Part shown: positions 46,346-56,723 of the stretch, piece after piece | Numbering within the stretch: the stretch's first letter is position 1 | How the letters are laid out: each line of letters opens with the position of its first letter | NCBI GenBank assembly: GCA_006503535.1 | Contig: QYRS01000002.1 | Coordinates: 2,666,001 to 2,730,000 of the forward strand | DNA from: Arthrinium phaeospermum | Taxonomy: Eukaryota > Ascomycota > Sordariomycetes > Amphisphaeriales > Apiosporaceae | Reading direction: 5' to 3' | Length of the DNA stretch: 64,000 nucleotides | Position numbers and translations under genes: made by a program | The notes under the pieces: model-generated | What the model was told of the DNA's origin: nothing | Database searches by the model: none | The model's input: the letters and a program-made list of their open reading frames with translations, nothing else

Positions 46346-49300
46346 CTTCGGGCTCGTTCTCGGGATAGGGTCTGACCTGAGTGGTCTTAGCAGTGTTATG
46401 TTCGATATTATATTACTGTTGCCTGTTCAATCGGTTTGTGATGGGTTTCTCAGACGCCACGATCTCCGAACAATGCAATATTATCGAGAGTCCGGACATC
46501 CGAAAACATTCGACGGAGCTCCGGCCGACTTACTAACTTACACATCTTTACAAATACTTACTTGTGCCCATGTATAAAAATGCAATGCGGCCTCTTCAAA
46601 CATCAAATTTTCACTTTTCTCCCATTCTCAACTATGTTGATATCATCAGATCTCGGCAGCGTATCTATGTCTCTTCAAATTCCGGGGAAATTGGCATGAC
46701 ATTGGATACATATCTGGTCGACGTTTGCATACGCGTTTCACATTCTAAAGTCCCTTCTACTAAGCCCCTCTGGAGATTTGCCGCAGTCTGGAAGAGGAGG
46801 CAGAGTAGACCAGATTTGCCTTGTTGCCGGCTGCGAGCTCTGATTGGTTGAACGCCACTATACACTGCCACCTTCCGCCAAACATCATGATAGGCTGAGG
46901 ACCGCAAAACGCCTCACGCTATCGGAAATTTGCAAGACGTCGTCGCGTCCCTCATCTGATGGTGTAGCACTATCAGGGAATCAGATCACGTCAGAAAAGA
47001 GGTCAGTCTCGGACTTGTCAGTGCATCGGATAGTTTGGGGCTTGGGCAACCCGCTAGTGCCGTCGTCTGGTACTAAGCCTCCGAAGAAGAACGCTGACTC
47101 GGAAAACCCTGACACCTGATGATTTGACATGCACATCAGTATGGAGATGGGTTTTTGGAATATTTGTCGGATCCGGTCGCCTGGGGCAGTGTGCCGAGCC
47201 ATCCGGGAAGAACCGTGACTCGTCACCCAACTCACGGTGAAGAAGAAGAATACCCCGACCACAAGCCCGGAAGTCAGGGGTTGAGAACGCCATATATCTT
47301 TGTTGGAATGATCAATCGCCCTCTGCGTTGGGAAATAACGAAGGCGCACTAATAGTTGCGCCTTTCATCCTATCAAATATAACCACTCCGTGCGCGCCCT
47401 ACCGCGTACCATAGGTAAAATTGAACATTGCACCTGGTTGGAAAGTCTGTTTCTTCTTAGACATAGGTCCGATTCGAATCGGATGGGATAAGTCACCACC
47501 AAGTGCCCGAGGTTATCGCCCTACACCGCACACGCGCGAGTTGGTTGTGCTAAGAACGGGTGCGTAGTTTGCGGTGTGCAGCATGAAGAGAGCCCGACTC
47601 TGCTCTAGTCGAGTTAGGGAACATAAGACGACTCAGCTGAATCAAGTAGCCAAAGTGAACGTCGGAACACCTGAGGAAGCACGGCGTCGATGTGGTCTTC
47701 CTAGACGGATAATGATGGAAGCCAATGCTGCAACTTTCGTGAGTCAGGTGTGGCGCGCTCGAGACCGGCATTCGCATCGATTCGAGGACTCCCAAAGACA
47801 AATTATTCTTGACCCGGCCATCAAATGAGGAGAGTCTTCCTAAGGATATTCCCGAGTTTCCAAAACCTCGTAGTAGACTGGAAGGATGCCATCGGCTGCG
47901 ATGGGTATCTGGTTCCACTTGGCAGCCAGACCTACTTTCGATTAACTGCTGGCAAAATCTTGTGCAATCTCGGCAACAGCACATCTTTGTCTCGTCCTGA
48001 TCGAAAGCTGTCCGATCGACCGGCGCATCTAATCGCAAGGTAAAAGCAGGGCTTGCATGATCAGCAACGGACGTAATGATGGTTTGTGCATAGTTGAGTC
48101 CATGTTCCCTCCTCCATTCACTGCCTGGGCTACATCTTAGACGATTGAAATATCATGCTTCAAATGAGAGCACTTTCCTTCGCTTGAAGTGCGATCCACA
48201 GCGGCTGCCTGCACGTCATCCGGAAATGGTAAATACTCCTTCTAGCTGTGGGCATGGTGTTGTTTCATACTTATAATGAAGACTACGGGTTGAGCTTGTG
48301 AATAGCCCACGTGGTGAGGGGGGAAAACGTAATCATGGGAACAGTAGTGAGTCCGGTGACTTATGTACATTCACTTGATGTTGTGTTTTGTTGGTTGGCG
48401 AAGGGGTCACCTGCGGCAGGATAATTGGTGACGGAAATCCCGATTACCACGGAGCGACGGTAAACGAATTAGCTGGCAGCCGGATACTCAGTCAGTCATT
48501 CTGAGTAGCACATTGATTGATGATCGCGTTTGCGCCGTCAACGTTTTGAACGTGTGGTTGGCACCGGCCGTCTATTACCGACCGGAGCTTCGGTTACCAA
48601 TGTATTTGATCTTATTGGCACACCCGTGAGCCGGGTAGCAAAGGCAGGGAACATGACGCCAAGGCGCTCGGAAGCGACCTTAACGTTGGGCTGACAGTCT
48701 GGAGGAGATGGGATGCTTTAATGATGCAACTGCGCTATTCCGTCTGCAAGTGCCAAGGCTGGCGAACGGGATGCTGCGAGTAAATTATTCAGAACAGTTC
48801 GATCGGCGCAATCTTCCACCAGCTGCTGACCGAGGAGCCATTTTCTCCCCTTCCTTCTTTCTCGTCCTCTTACTCCTGCCTGGTTCTTCGCATTGTATGA
48901 TCTTCAGTGACCGCCGATCACATATGGCTGGCAGATCAGATCTTGCTTGGCAAATCGCGCGCTCTCACGTGCAGGGCGGGGTACCTATTTTTACGGGTAC
49001 GATGAAAGCTGCGGGCACTTTGTCAAGTAAAACGATGGCCCAGACACATCCATTAGGCCGCCCCAGTCCCCCTCTCTGGGTGCTTGGGGGGCTTGGCTTG
49101 CCGGTTTCTAAGTCATGGGTCTGCTCCAAATGATACGGTTTGAAGCTGTTCAATGCGCTATGCGTGCCAGACCCCAGGAAAAAGGAAAACATTTTGCATC
49201 ATTAAAGGTCTTGGCGTTACCCATCGCTATCATCTATTATTTACCGCCAGTCCTTTATCTAGTAAATTGCGATTGTCAACCTTTGCCCGTTCGTTGGAAC

Positions 49301-49378
49301 CTCCATGCGAACCACCGTACGACCTCACCTGATGGATCAATAGAGCCCTCACTATCACCCCCAATTTTCTAGTCGACC
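46346..49378. other. Long gene-free spacer
   Basis: 3 kb between divergent genes. Open frames (for example 47550-48038 minus) have no domain. It contains a 16-bp perfect palindrome (47468-47483) and a TCACGTG site (48965-48971) in the SulP promoter. Confidence 0.5.
48965..48971 (+). promoter_or_regulatory. TCACGTG (Cbf1/Met4-type) site upstream of SulP gene
   Basis: TCACGTG is the yeast Cbf1-Met4 element of sulfur genes. Here it lies about 410 bp before the ATG of a SulP transporter. E-boxes also serve other bHLH factors. Confidence 0.35.
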
Positions 49379-51864
49379 ATGGCCTCTGGAAGACCTCAGC
49401 CGACGCGGACCAATTCCCGCCAGGCAGGTGATCATGCGCCCATGAACCCGAGCGGTCTTCGTCAGAGCCAGACTCTGTCGTCGACGTCTTTGCATCGAGA
49501 GAACCAACGCGACAGCTATTTTGCCGCTGCGCCAGACGCGACAGACGTCCAAGACCACGAAGTCTCGCGACCCGGCCCGAGCTCTCCAAAGACTCCCGAC
49601 GAATTGAACGAAACGACCTCGCTGCTCCACGAGCATGTGCACTCCGGGCCATGCAACCATGGCACCTTCTCGCCCCGGGCCGGGAGCCCGATGGGAAGCA
49701 GCTATAAAACAACCGACACCGATGCGGGCTCAACCGTAGGTTCGGAGCAGGAGGGCGACCGCGCTGCTAGAACCAACTGGAAAAAGGCCCTGTCGGCCAA
49801 GGTCAAGAGCAAAAAGATGACAAGCTCCCGCGTCCTGGCAGAACAGCATGGATTCAAGGATTCCCCGTTGATGTACCTGTCCTACTATGTCCCTTGTCTG
49901 ATTTGGATGCGACAATACAACTGGACCTGGCTCAAGGGCGACCTCACGGCGGCCATTACGATAGCGTCCATGTACCTCCCCATGGCGCTCTCCTACGCCG
50001 ACAACCTTGCGCATGTTCCTCCGATTAATGGTCTATATGCCTTCGTATTCAATCCTCTCATATATGGGTTGCTGGGAAGCTGCCCGCAGATGGTCGTAGG
50101 GCCCGAAGCTGCAGGCTCGTTGCTGATAGGTTCCATCGTGAAGGGCAGCATCGACGCGGGGGCTGGCGACGACGACAATGGCATCTTGCAAGCCAGGGTT
50201 GCAGGTGTTGCTGTCGGAATCGCGGTGCGACTGTCTTCATCATGGGCGCATTCCGTCTTGGCTTCCTGGATAGCGTGCTTAGTCGACCTTTCCTTCGCGG
50301 TTTCATTTCTGCTATTGGTCTTGTTATCTTCATTGATCAGCTAGTCCCAGTGCTTGGACTGACAAAGGTTGCCGAGCACGCAAGCAGTGTTCAACACCCG
50401 AGCTCTGTGGACAAGCTGAAGTTCTTGTTCAGCCATCTAGGGAAAATCCACAAGCTTTCCGCCGTTGTGGGCGTTGCGAGTTTCACTGTTATTATGGTGC
50501 TTCGGTAAGTACATCGGTCCAATTTAATCCCACCCTGATCGAAGCTCACCATCTCGCAGTGAAGTAAAGAAGCGGGTTCAGCCACGATACCCTTCTATTG
50601 CCTATTTTCCTGACCGTCTCATGGTCGTAGTATTGTCTGCTCTATTAGCCTGGAAACTGGAGTGGGATAGACAAGGCGTCGCAATCCTCGGAAGTGTCGA
50701 AGCCGCATCGGGCCAAACCTTCAGATTTCAAAACCCATTTCAGCTCCAACACATGCCACACATTCGTGAAGCGATGGGAACATCCTTCTTGATTGGCATG
50801 CTTGGCTTCTTTGAATCGTCTGTAGCCGCCAAAAGTCTTGGGACCGGCGACGTCATCGAAGGTATGCAGCTGAGCGCGAATCGGGAGCTCGTTGCTCTCG
50901 GTACCGCCAACCTCGTCGGTTCTTGCTTCATGGCCATTCCCGCCTTCGGTGGCTACGGTAGAAGCAAGGTCAACAAGTCCACTGGCGGCACAAGCCCTAT
51001 GAGCTCCATCTTCGTGAGCATTATCACCGTTTTCTGCATCATGTTCATGCTGCCTTGGTTCTATTACATTCCGGTAAGGGCAATATTCTTTCGCATCAGA
51101 AGATCAACCAACAAACTAATGCTTTCTAGAAACCTGTGCTTTCGGCCCTGATCATCGTGGTAGCGTGGTCCTTGATAGAGGAAGCGCCCCATGATGTCAT
51201 GTTCTTCCTTCGCATTCACGGTTGGTCTGAATTGGCGCTTATGGCTGTTATTCTTCTAGTGACTGTTTTCTTCTCGCTTAACCTTGGTATTGCCATCGGT
51301 ATTGGGTTGTCTCTTTTGCAGGTAATTCAGCATGCCACGCGCCCACGTATCCAGATCTTGGGGCGCATTCCTGGAACGGAGAGGTTTGAGAACGCCGAGG
51401 AAAACCCTGAGCATTTGGAGTTCATCGAGGGCTGCCTCATTGTCAAGATCCCAGAGCCGCTTACTTTTGCCAATACCGGCGAATTGAAGAATCGGCTTCG
51501 AAGGCTGGAACTCTACGGCACGAGCAATGCGCATCCTGCCTTACCACGTCTTCGCCCCCACAAGAGCAATCGTAATGTCATATTTGACATTCACGGTGTA
51601 ACGTCACTCGACGGCTCGGGGGCACAGGTGTTGGAGGAAATTGTAAGGAGCTATCGCGAACGAAACGTCCGGGTCTTCTTCAGTCGCTCGCCAAGCAAGT
51701 CAAACAAGATCTGGGCGCTTCTGCAGCGAAGTGGTATCGTCGAGCTAGTGGGAGGAGAGCGCCACTTTGTTCATGATGTCAAGGACGCTCTACGGATGAC
51801 AGAGTCAGAGGACTTTGAGGAACAGGGCGCCTGCGCAGCGGCAGGCGACAGCACCCCGCTCTAA
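49379..51864 (+). CDS. SulP-family sulfate/anion transporter with STAS domain, frameshift in exon 1
   Basis: Exons 49379-50504, 50560-51073 and 51130-51864, with introns of 55 and 56 nt (GTAAGT, GTAAGG). Total is 2375 nt, one short of a whole number of codons; one added G at 50224-50225 restores about 791 aa and continues AGVAVGIA into VFIMGAFRLGFLDSVL. A long hydrophilic N-terminus (about 170 residues, with ETTSLLHEH) precedes the SulP membrane core (LTAAITIASMYLPMALSYAD, GLYAFVFNPLIYGLLG, VVGPEAAGSLL). The C-terminal STAS domain has FDIHGVTSLDGSGAQVLEE. The long N-terminus recalls yeast Ypr003c more than plasma-membrane Sul1/2; substrate and membrane are not certain. Confidence 0.9.
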
Positions 51865-52165
51865 GGCTTGTCTCGTCTTTGGTTGGACATGATTCCATGA
51901 GCTACATGTTATGTTTAGCATTTTCTGGCGCAAGTTTATTATAGCGGGTTTGCATTTGAAATGCTTGTCCATTATGCATGTATATATCAGACGATAGAGT
52001 AGTTGAGCATAGCGCTGAAACTTCTTTCATGATACCACAAGTGTATTCGCTGTCCATTGCATGCTCACGTTGTATATCGGTTACCTACGGCGTTATGGGT
52101 GAACGTGTACTTCAATTTTCGCTGCACCTTGCTCTTGGCAGCTAATCAATGCTGGCGATCACGGT
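51865..52165. other. Short convergent spacer
   Basis: 301 bp between the 3' ends of the SulP and SET genes; it should hold both polyadenylation regions. Nothing else seen. Confidence 0.4.
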
Positions 52166-53239
52166 CTATTTCGCTAAGCCTTCCTGCGGCAGTCTAAATA
52201 ACCATTTCTCGAAATCCTCGTCGCTCAAATCCTTGGGTATCTTATCCACGCCCTGCTTCCACTGTAGCTTGCCACTGTACAGCGAATGAGATTTGGGGTT
52301 CTTGACATATTGCATCGTCTGCGCCGCCTCGGGGCTGTCCTTGCCCTCGCACGCTACCGTGGCCTCATAGTCTCGCTCGGCGAAGACCTTGGCGCGCGCC
52401 TGGTCGCCGTTGGCGATGGCGATCTGGAAGGCGTCGTGCCAGGCCCGGCTGACCCAGGCGTCGTGGATGCCCTCCTCGCGCAGCAACTTCAGTTTTCGCC
52501 ACGCGTCGTGTAGCATCTCCTCGGCGTGCTTGACGATGCGATTGCCGTCGCCCACCTTCTCGTCCAGCTCGTTGATTTCCTTGCGGCGCCGGTCGCTCGC
52601 GTCGCGCTCCTCGCCGGCCGGGAGGGCGCACGTCGCGCACGCGCACTTGAAGCCGAAGTGATCCTGCAGGATCGTCTGGCGCTCGGCCCAGGGGAACAGC
52701 GCCGGCAGATAGGTGAGGGTGATCTCCTCGCCCGCCGCGATGTCCCGCGCGGCGTGCACCGTCATCCGGCCCAGGTCCTTGCGCCACTTGTTCTGCGCGT
52801 TCGGGACGCAGGCGTGGTTGATGCGGCAGGCGGCCAGGAACAGCCCGGCCTCGGTGGCGCCGCCGCCGCCCATGGGGTGGACGTTGGTGCTGGCGGTGCC
52901 CACGAGGGGCCCGTTGGCCTTGTGGGCGTTGTCGAGGGACAGGAACTCGCGGGCCTGGTCCTTGGTGGCCTTCTTCAGGCCCAGCGCGATGATCTGCTGC
53001 ATCGTCTTGACGTCGTTCACCGTCGTCGGCACGACGAACAGCGGGGCGTCCGCCATGATCCGCTCGCCCCGGGCGATTTTCCGCAGCGCCACCGCACCGT
53101 TTCCGGCGCCCGGGACGGGCTTCACCACCCACATATCTCCGCCCATGTGGTTGGCGGAGATGCTGAGATCGCCCTTCTCCGGGCCTGCTGCGACGTCCTT
53201 GGCGACGTCATCTTTGTTGGGGGCCATGGTCGCTACCAT
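52166..53239 (-). CDS. SET-domain protein (SMYD/Set5-like)
   Basis: Single exon, 357 aa from ATG 53239 (a second ATG at 53227 is equally possible; the frame extends further up without good support). SET motifs are in order: GNGAVALRKIARGERIMAD at the start, RINHACVPNAQNKW (the NHxCxPN block that binds S-adenosylmethionine), GEEITLTYL, and the cysteine-rich post-SET CACATCALP. Members methylate lysines on histones or other proteins. The C-terminal helical part has no recognised domain. The gene is divergent from the ribonucleotide-reductase fusion, about 1 kb away. Confidence 0.9.
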   Translation of the reverse strand: MVATMAPNKDDVAKDVAAGPEKGDLSISANHMGGDMWVVKPVPGAGNGAVALRKIARGERIMADAPLFVVPTTVNDVKTMQQIIALGLKKATKDQAREFLSLDNAHKANGPLVGTASTNVHPMGGGGATEAGLFLAACRINHACVPNAQNKWRKDLGRMTVHAARDIAAGEEITLTYLPALFPWAERQTILQDHFGFKCACATCALPAGEERDASDRRRKEINELDEKVGDGNRIVKHAEEMLHDAWRKLKLLREEGIHDAWVSRAWHDAFQIAIANGDQARAKVFAERDYEATVACEGKDSPEAAQTMQYVKNPKSHSLYSGKLQWKQGVDKIPKDLSDEDFEKWLFRLPQEGLAK

Positions 53240-54242
53240 GAAACTCGGTATGTTATATACAATATATATACTAGTATGTCCGCAGGCGGCAGAGGCAGGT
53301 CGCAAAGAGGTTAGGTCTCTAGCGGGGTTGCGGTACGGTACAATCTCAGCCGCTTCAGTGAATAAAATAATTTGCACCCTGCATGTCTCCACGTGGGGGA
53401 ATCGCTCCACTTTCCCAACCGCCCCTCTACTGCATAATCCTTCTGTTATTTTCACGTTTATTCGACAAAGCACTTACCTCCAGCCATATTTGCAATATTT
53501 GACCATTGGGAACCAGGCCTTGATTGCTTTCGATCGAGACCTCCGTCGCAGGGCGACGCCCAGGATCGGGCGGCATCAATGCCTGAAAGGAACGCTCTCG
53601 TGCCACGCCGACTACTACGCTACGAACTAGACATGCTCGAGTTGATTCCAAGCTAGTCCGGCATTCACCGTACCATTGGATGATCACCTCACCTTACAAT
53701 TGTGGTTTACTTGCTCATGGAATCCCGCGGCCCGCGAGACATGCTGCAGATTGAGCGCACACAACTTGGGGAGGTCGCCGAGACGCGACGATTGATTAGT
53801 TTTATTCCTTCACGCGTGTACCGCGATCATAGGCCACGGGCTTAATCGCTCGACCATTTTTCGTTCTGTCAGCCCATTTCCTCGCCCAAGTCACATGGTA
53901 TCGCGCCCGACTCGCGCGGACTCGACCCCCGAGCCTAGGTCTGTCAGGCGATCGACCAACGCGTCCAGCATCAGATAATCGCACCATGTCTGGAGGCTGA
54001 AATGCATTGGCTGCGCCATGTCGCTGTACGTTGCTGTCATAGTCGCGCCAGAGATATGTTTACGCGCCTGTAGAGATCGAATGCAATGTAACGCGTCAAC
54101 TATCAACACACGTCCAGTAGCTTAAATACGCTGGGATGTCAGCGACAATTGAGAGCTTCAGTGGCACTTTGGGAACGCCGAGCAGACTTTGTGACAGATC
54201 TAATCTCTTTCATTCCACCTCCTAACAGTCACTGGTGCAATC
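53240..54242. other. Divergent promoter region of SET and NrdD-NrdG genes
   Basis: About 1 kb. The end near 54190-54240 is pyrimidine-rich with CTAACAG 14 nt before the ATG, which could be a 5'-UTR intron acceptor or only the leader. No coding potential recognised. Confidence 0.45.
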
Positions 54243-56723
54243 ATGTCGCCGAGCGTTGATCTTGTCGAGGAGTATCTTGCAAAAGGTTCTTGGAAAGGGG
54301 CAGAGAACGCCAACTCGACCTTCTCCCACCAGGGACTGATGCAGTATGTCTCCAATCATATCATCGCGCAGTACTGGGTCGAGAAGGTCTACACGGACGA
54401 AATACGCCAATACGAGCGCGAGAACCGATTCCACATCCACGATCTCGGCTTCCTCAGCGCGTACTGTTCAGGGTGGTCAATCGAGGACATCCTTCTCCAA
54501 GGTTTCGGCGGCGTCGACAACAAGATCCAGTTTCGGCCACCCAAGCATCTCAACACCGCCCTTAACCAGCTCGTCAACTTCCTCTTCACTCTACAGGGCG
54601 AGCTGGCCGGAGCCCAGGCACTTTCCAGCTTCGACACCTACCTTGCGCCCTTCGTTCGGAAGGATGGCTTGACGTACCCTGAAGTCTTCAAGTACGTGCA
54701 GAGCTTCGTCTACTCGCTCAACGTACCTACCCGAAGCGGGTTCCAGGCCCCCTTCACCAACGTGTCGATGGACCTTGTTTGCCCGAAGAAGCTTCGAGAT
54801 CAGTGCGTCGTCATCGGCGGCCAACTCAAGCCTGAATGGGTCTACGCAGACTTTCAGGAGGAGATGGACATGCTCAACCGGGCCTTTGCCGAGGTGATGA
54901 TCCAAGGAGATGGGAATGGCAACATCTTCTCGTTCCCAATCCCGACCTACAACCTCTGGGAGGGGATCGACTGGGAATCCCCGCGATGGAAATCAATTTG
55001 GGAGATGACGGCCAAGTACGGGATCCCATACTTTGGAAACTATTACAACAGCGACTTGGACCCAGAAGATTTTCGATCGATGTGCTGTCGCCTTCGTCTC
55101 GACATCAGCAAATTACACTGCCGAGTGGGTGGCCAGTTCGGTGCAACCCCTTTGACGGGTTCGCTTGGCGTGGTCACAATCAATCTTCCGAATCTCGCCT
55201 ACTGCTCTGGCGGCTCGAAGGACACATTCATTTCGAAGTTATCGGATACTCTGAGGGTAGCGAAGGACTCCCTAGAGATCAAACGCAAGAGGGTGGATGA
55301 GAACGAGGCTCTGTACCCCTACGCAGCGCACTACCTTTCTGCAACAAAGCATCGTACCGGATCCTGCTGGACGAACCACTTCAGCACCATCGGCGTGAAT
55401 GGCATGAACGAGGCTTTGGTTGCTCTGCTTGGCGAGGGCATCGAGAAACAAAAGGACTTCGCACTTGAGGTCTTGGAGTTTATCAAAACGCGACTTCAGG
55501 ATTTCCAGGATGAAACTGGCAACTTGTATAACCTGGAGGCCACTCCAGCCGAAAGCACGTGTTACAAGTTAGCCAAGAGAGACAAGGAGCTGTTTCCTGA
55601 TCAGGATATCCCAACCTTCTACACCAACTCGACCATGCTTCCGGTCGACAGCACAGATGACCTGTTCGAAGCCCTTGGGCACCAAGAGGATCTCCAGTGT
55701 GCATACACAGGCGGTACTGTCTTCCACGCGTTCTTGGGCGAGCAGCTGCATAGCTGGGAACTTGCACGGGACTTGGTCAGGATATTGACAGCTCGATTCC
55801 GCATACCATACGTCACCCTAACTCCGACCTTCAGCATCTGCCAGACACATGGCTATCTGCCTGGAGAGCAACCCCAATGCTCGGTCTGTGGCGATTCGAC
55901 CCTCGTCTATTCACGCATCGTGGGCTACTTCCGTCCGACTCGAGACTGGAACAAGGGCAAGGCGAAGGAATTCGTAGCCCGTAAGACCTACCGGTACATC
56001 ACGAACTCGCCGGCGGTGGATAACGGGAGTGGACTGCTGGATCTCGAGCGTCAAATTGCCGATATCGCCGATCTTCCGGTGGCAGGATACATCAAGAACA
56101 CAGTCAGCGACTATCCCGGCAAGGTGCAGGCAGCGATCATGTTCACATCGCGGTGTAACCTTGCTTGCCCATGGTGTCACAATGGACCGCTGGTTCGCGG
56201 CGAGCGCGATGGGATGACGAGTCTCGATGTCTTCAGGCACGTATCGTCGACCACCCATAAGTCGTTGGTCATCTCTGGAGGCGAGCCGACCATCCACAAG
56301 GGCCTGGTCCCCTTCCTCCGGATTCTCAAGAATGCGGGCGTCAGTGTCAAGCTGGACTCGAACGGCACGGCGCCCGAGGTGCTGCGCCAGGTGTTCGCCG
56401 AGAAGCTCGTCGACTTCGTCGCCATGGACATCAAGTGCGCGCTGGAGAACTACAAGGCGGTGACCGGCAAGAGGATCGACCCGAGCGTGCTCGAGGACAG
56501 CATCGGGCTGATCAAGGCGAGCGGCGTCCCGTACGAGTTCCGGACGACGGTGGTGCCGTCGCTGGTGGACGTCGAAGACCTGTTCGAGGCCAAGCGCTTG
56601 GCCGGAGGGAAGCTCAAGCTGCAGCGATTCCGCAAGGGGGACACTAACTTGGCTAAGCGCTACAGGGACCTGGATCAACACACCGATAAGGAATTCAATG
56701 CGCTGGTCGCGCAGTTGGCGTAG
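54243..56723 (+). CDS. nrdD-nrdG: Fused anaerobic ribonucleotide reductase and its radical-SAM activase (NrdD-NrdG)
   Basis: One uninterrupted 826-codon frame. Residues about 1-600 are a class III (oxygen-sensitive, glycyl-radical) ribonucleotide reductase. It opens directly in the catalytic barrel (GAENANSTFSHQGLMQY, then RFHIHDLGF) without an ATP-cone. Candidate thiyl cysteines lie in MCCRLRLD (280-287). A zinc site is C533-x2-H536 with C546-x2-C549. The glycyl-radical loop SRIVGYFRP has the radical Gly at 561. Residues about 625-826 are the activase: DYPGKVQAAIMF, the iron-sulfur CxxxCxxC at C638/C642/C645 (CNLACPWC) and SGGEPT (678-683), a radical-SAM fold that makes the glycyl radical. 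In bacteria these are separate proteins. The intron-free frame and bacterial-type domains suggest horizontal transfer. It would make deoxynucleotides without oxygen; the electron donor is unknown. Confidence 0.95.
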   Translation: MSPSVDLVEEYLAKGSWKGAENANSTFSHQGLMQYVSNHIIAQYWVEKVYTDEIRQYERENRFHIHDLGFLSAYCSGWSIEDILLQGFGGVDNKIQFRPPKHLNTALNQLVNFLFTLQGELAGAQALSSFDTYLAPFVRKDGLTYPEVFKYVQSFVYSLNVPTRSGFQAPFTNVSMDLVCPKKLRDQCVVIGGQLKPEWVYADFQEEMDMLNRAFAEVMIQGDGNGNIFSFPIPTYNLWEGIDWESPRWKSIWEMTAKYGIPYFGNYYNSDLDPEDFRSMCCRLRLDISKLHCRVGGQFGATPLTGSLGVVTINLPNLAYCSGGSKDTFISKLSDTLRVAKDSLEIKRKRVDENEALYPYAAHYLSATKHRTGSCWTNHFSTIGVNGMNEALVALLGEGIEKQKDFALEVLEFIKTRLQDFQDETGNLYNLEATPAESTCYKLAKRDKELFPDQDIPTFYTNSTMLPVDSTDDLFEALGHQEDLQCAYTGGTVFHAFLGEQLHSWELARDLVRILTARFRIPYVTLTPTFSICQTHGYLPGEQPQCSVCGDSTLVYSRIVGYFRPTRDWNKGKAKEFVARKTYRYITNSPAVDNGSGLLDLERQIADIADLPVAGYIKNTVSDYPGKVQAAIMFTSRCNLACPWCHNGPLVRGERDGMTSLDVFRHVSSTTHKSLVISGGEPTIHKGLVPFLRILKNAGVSVKLDSNGTAPEVLRQVFAEKLVDFVAMDIKCALENYKAVTGKRIDPSVLEDSIGLIKASGVPYEFRTTVVPSLVDVEDLFEAKRLAGGKLKLQRFRKGDTNLAKRYRDLDQHTDKEFNALVAQLA

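Noticed and set aside
47440..47510. tRNA-like GATTCGAATC (B-box) string
   Set aside because: T-stem does not pair around a 7-nt loop and no acceptor or D arm fits; it is a plain palindrome.
47550..48038. 162-codon minus-strand frame
   Set aside because: No domain; overlaps several frames of similar length on the other strand.
52526..53630. Long plus-strand frames over the SET gene
   Set aside because: Antisense to a clear SET domain; composition reflects GC-rich coding sequence.
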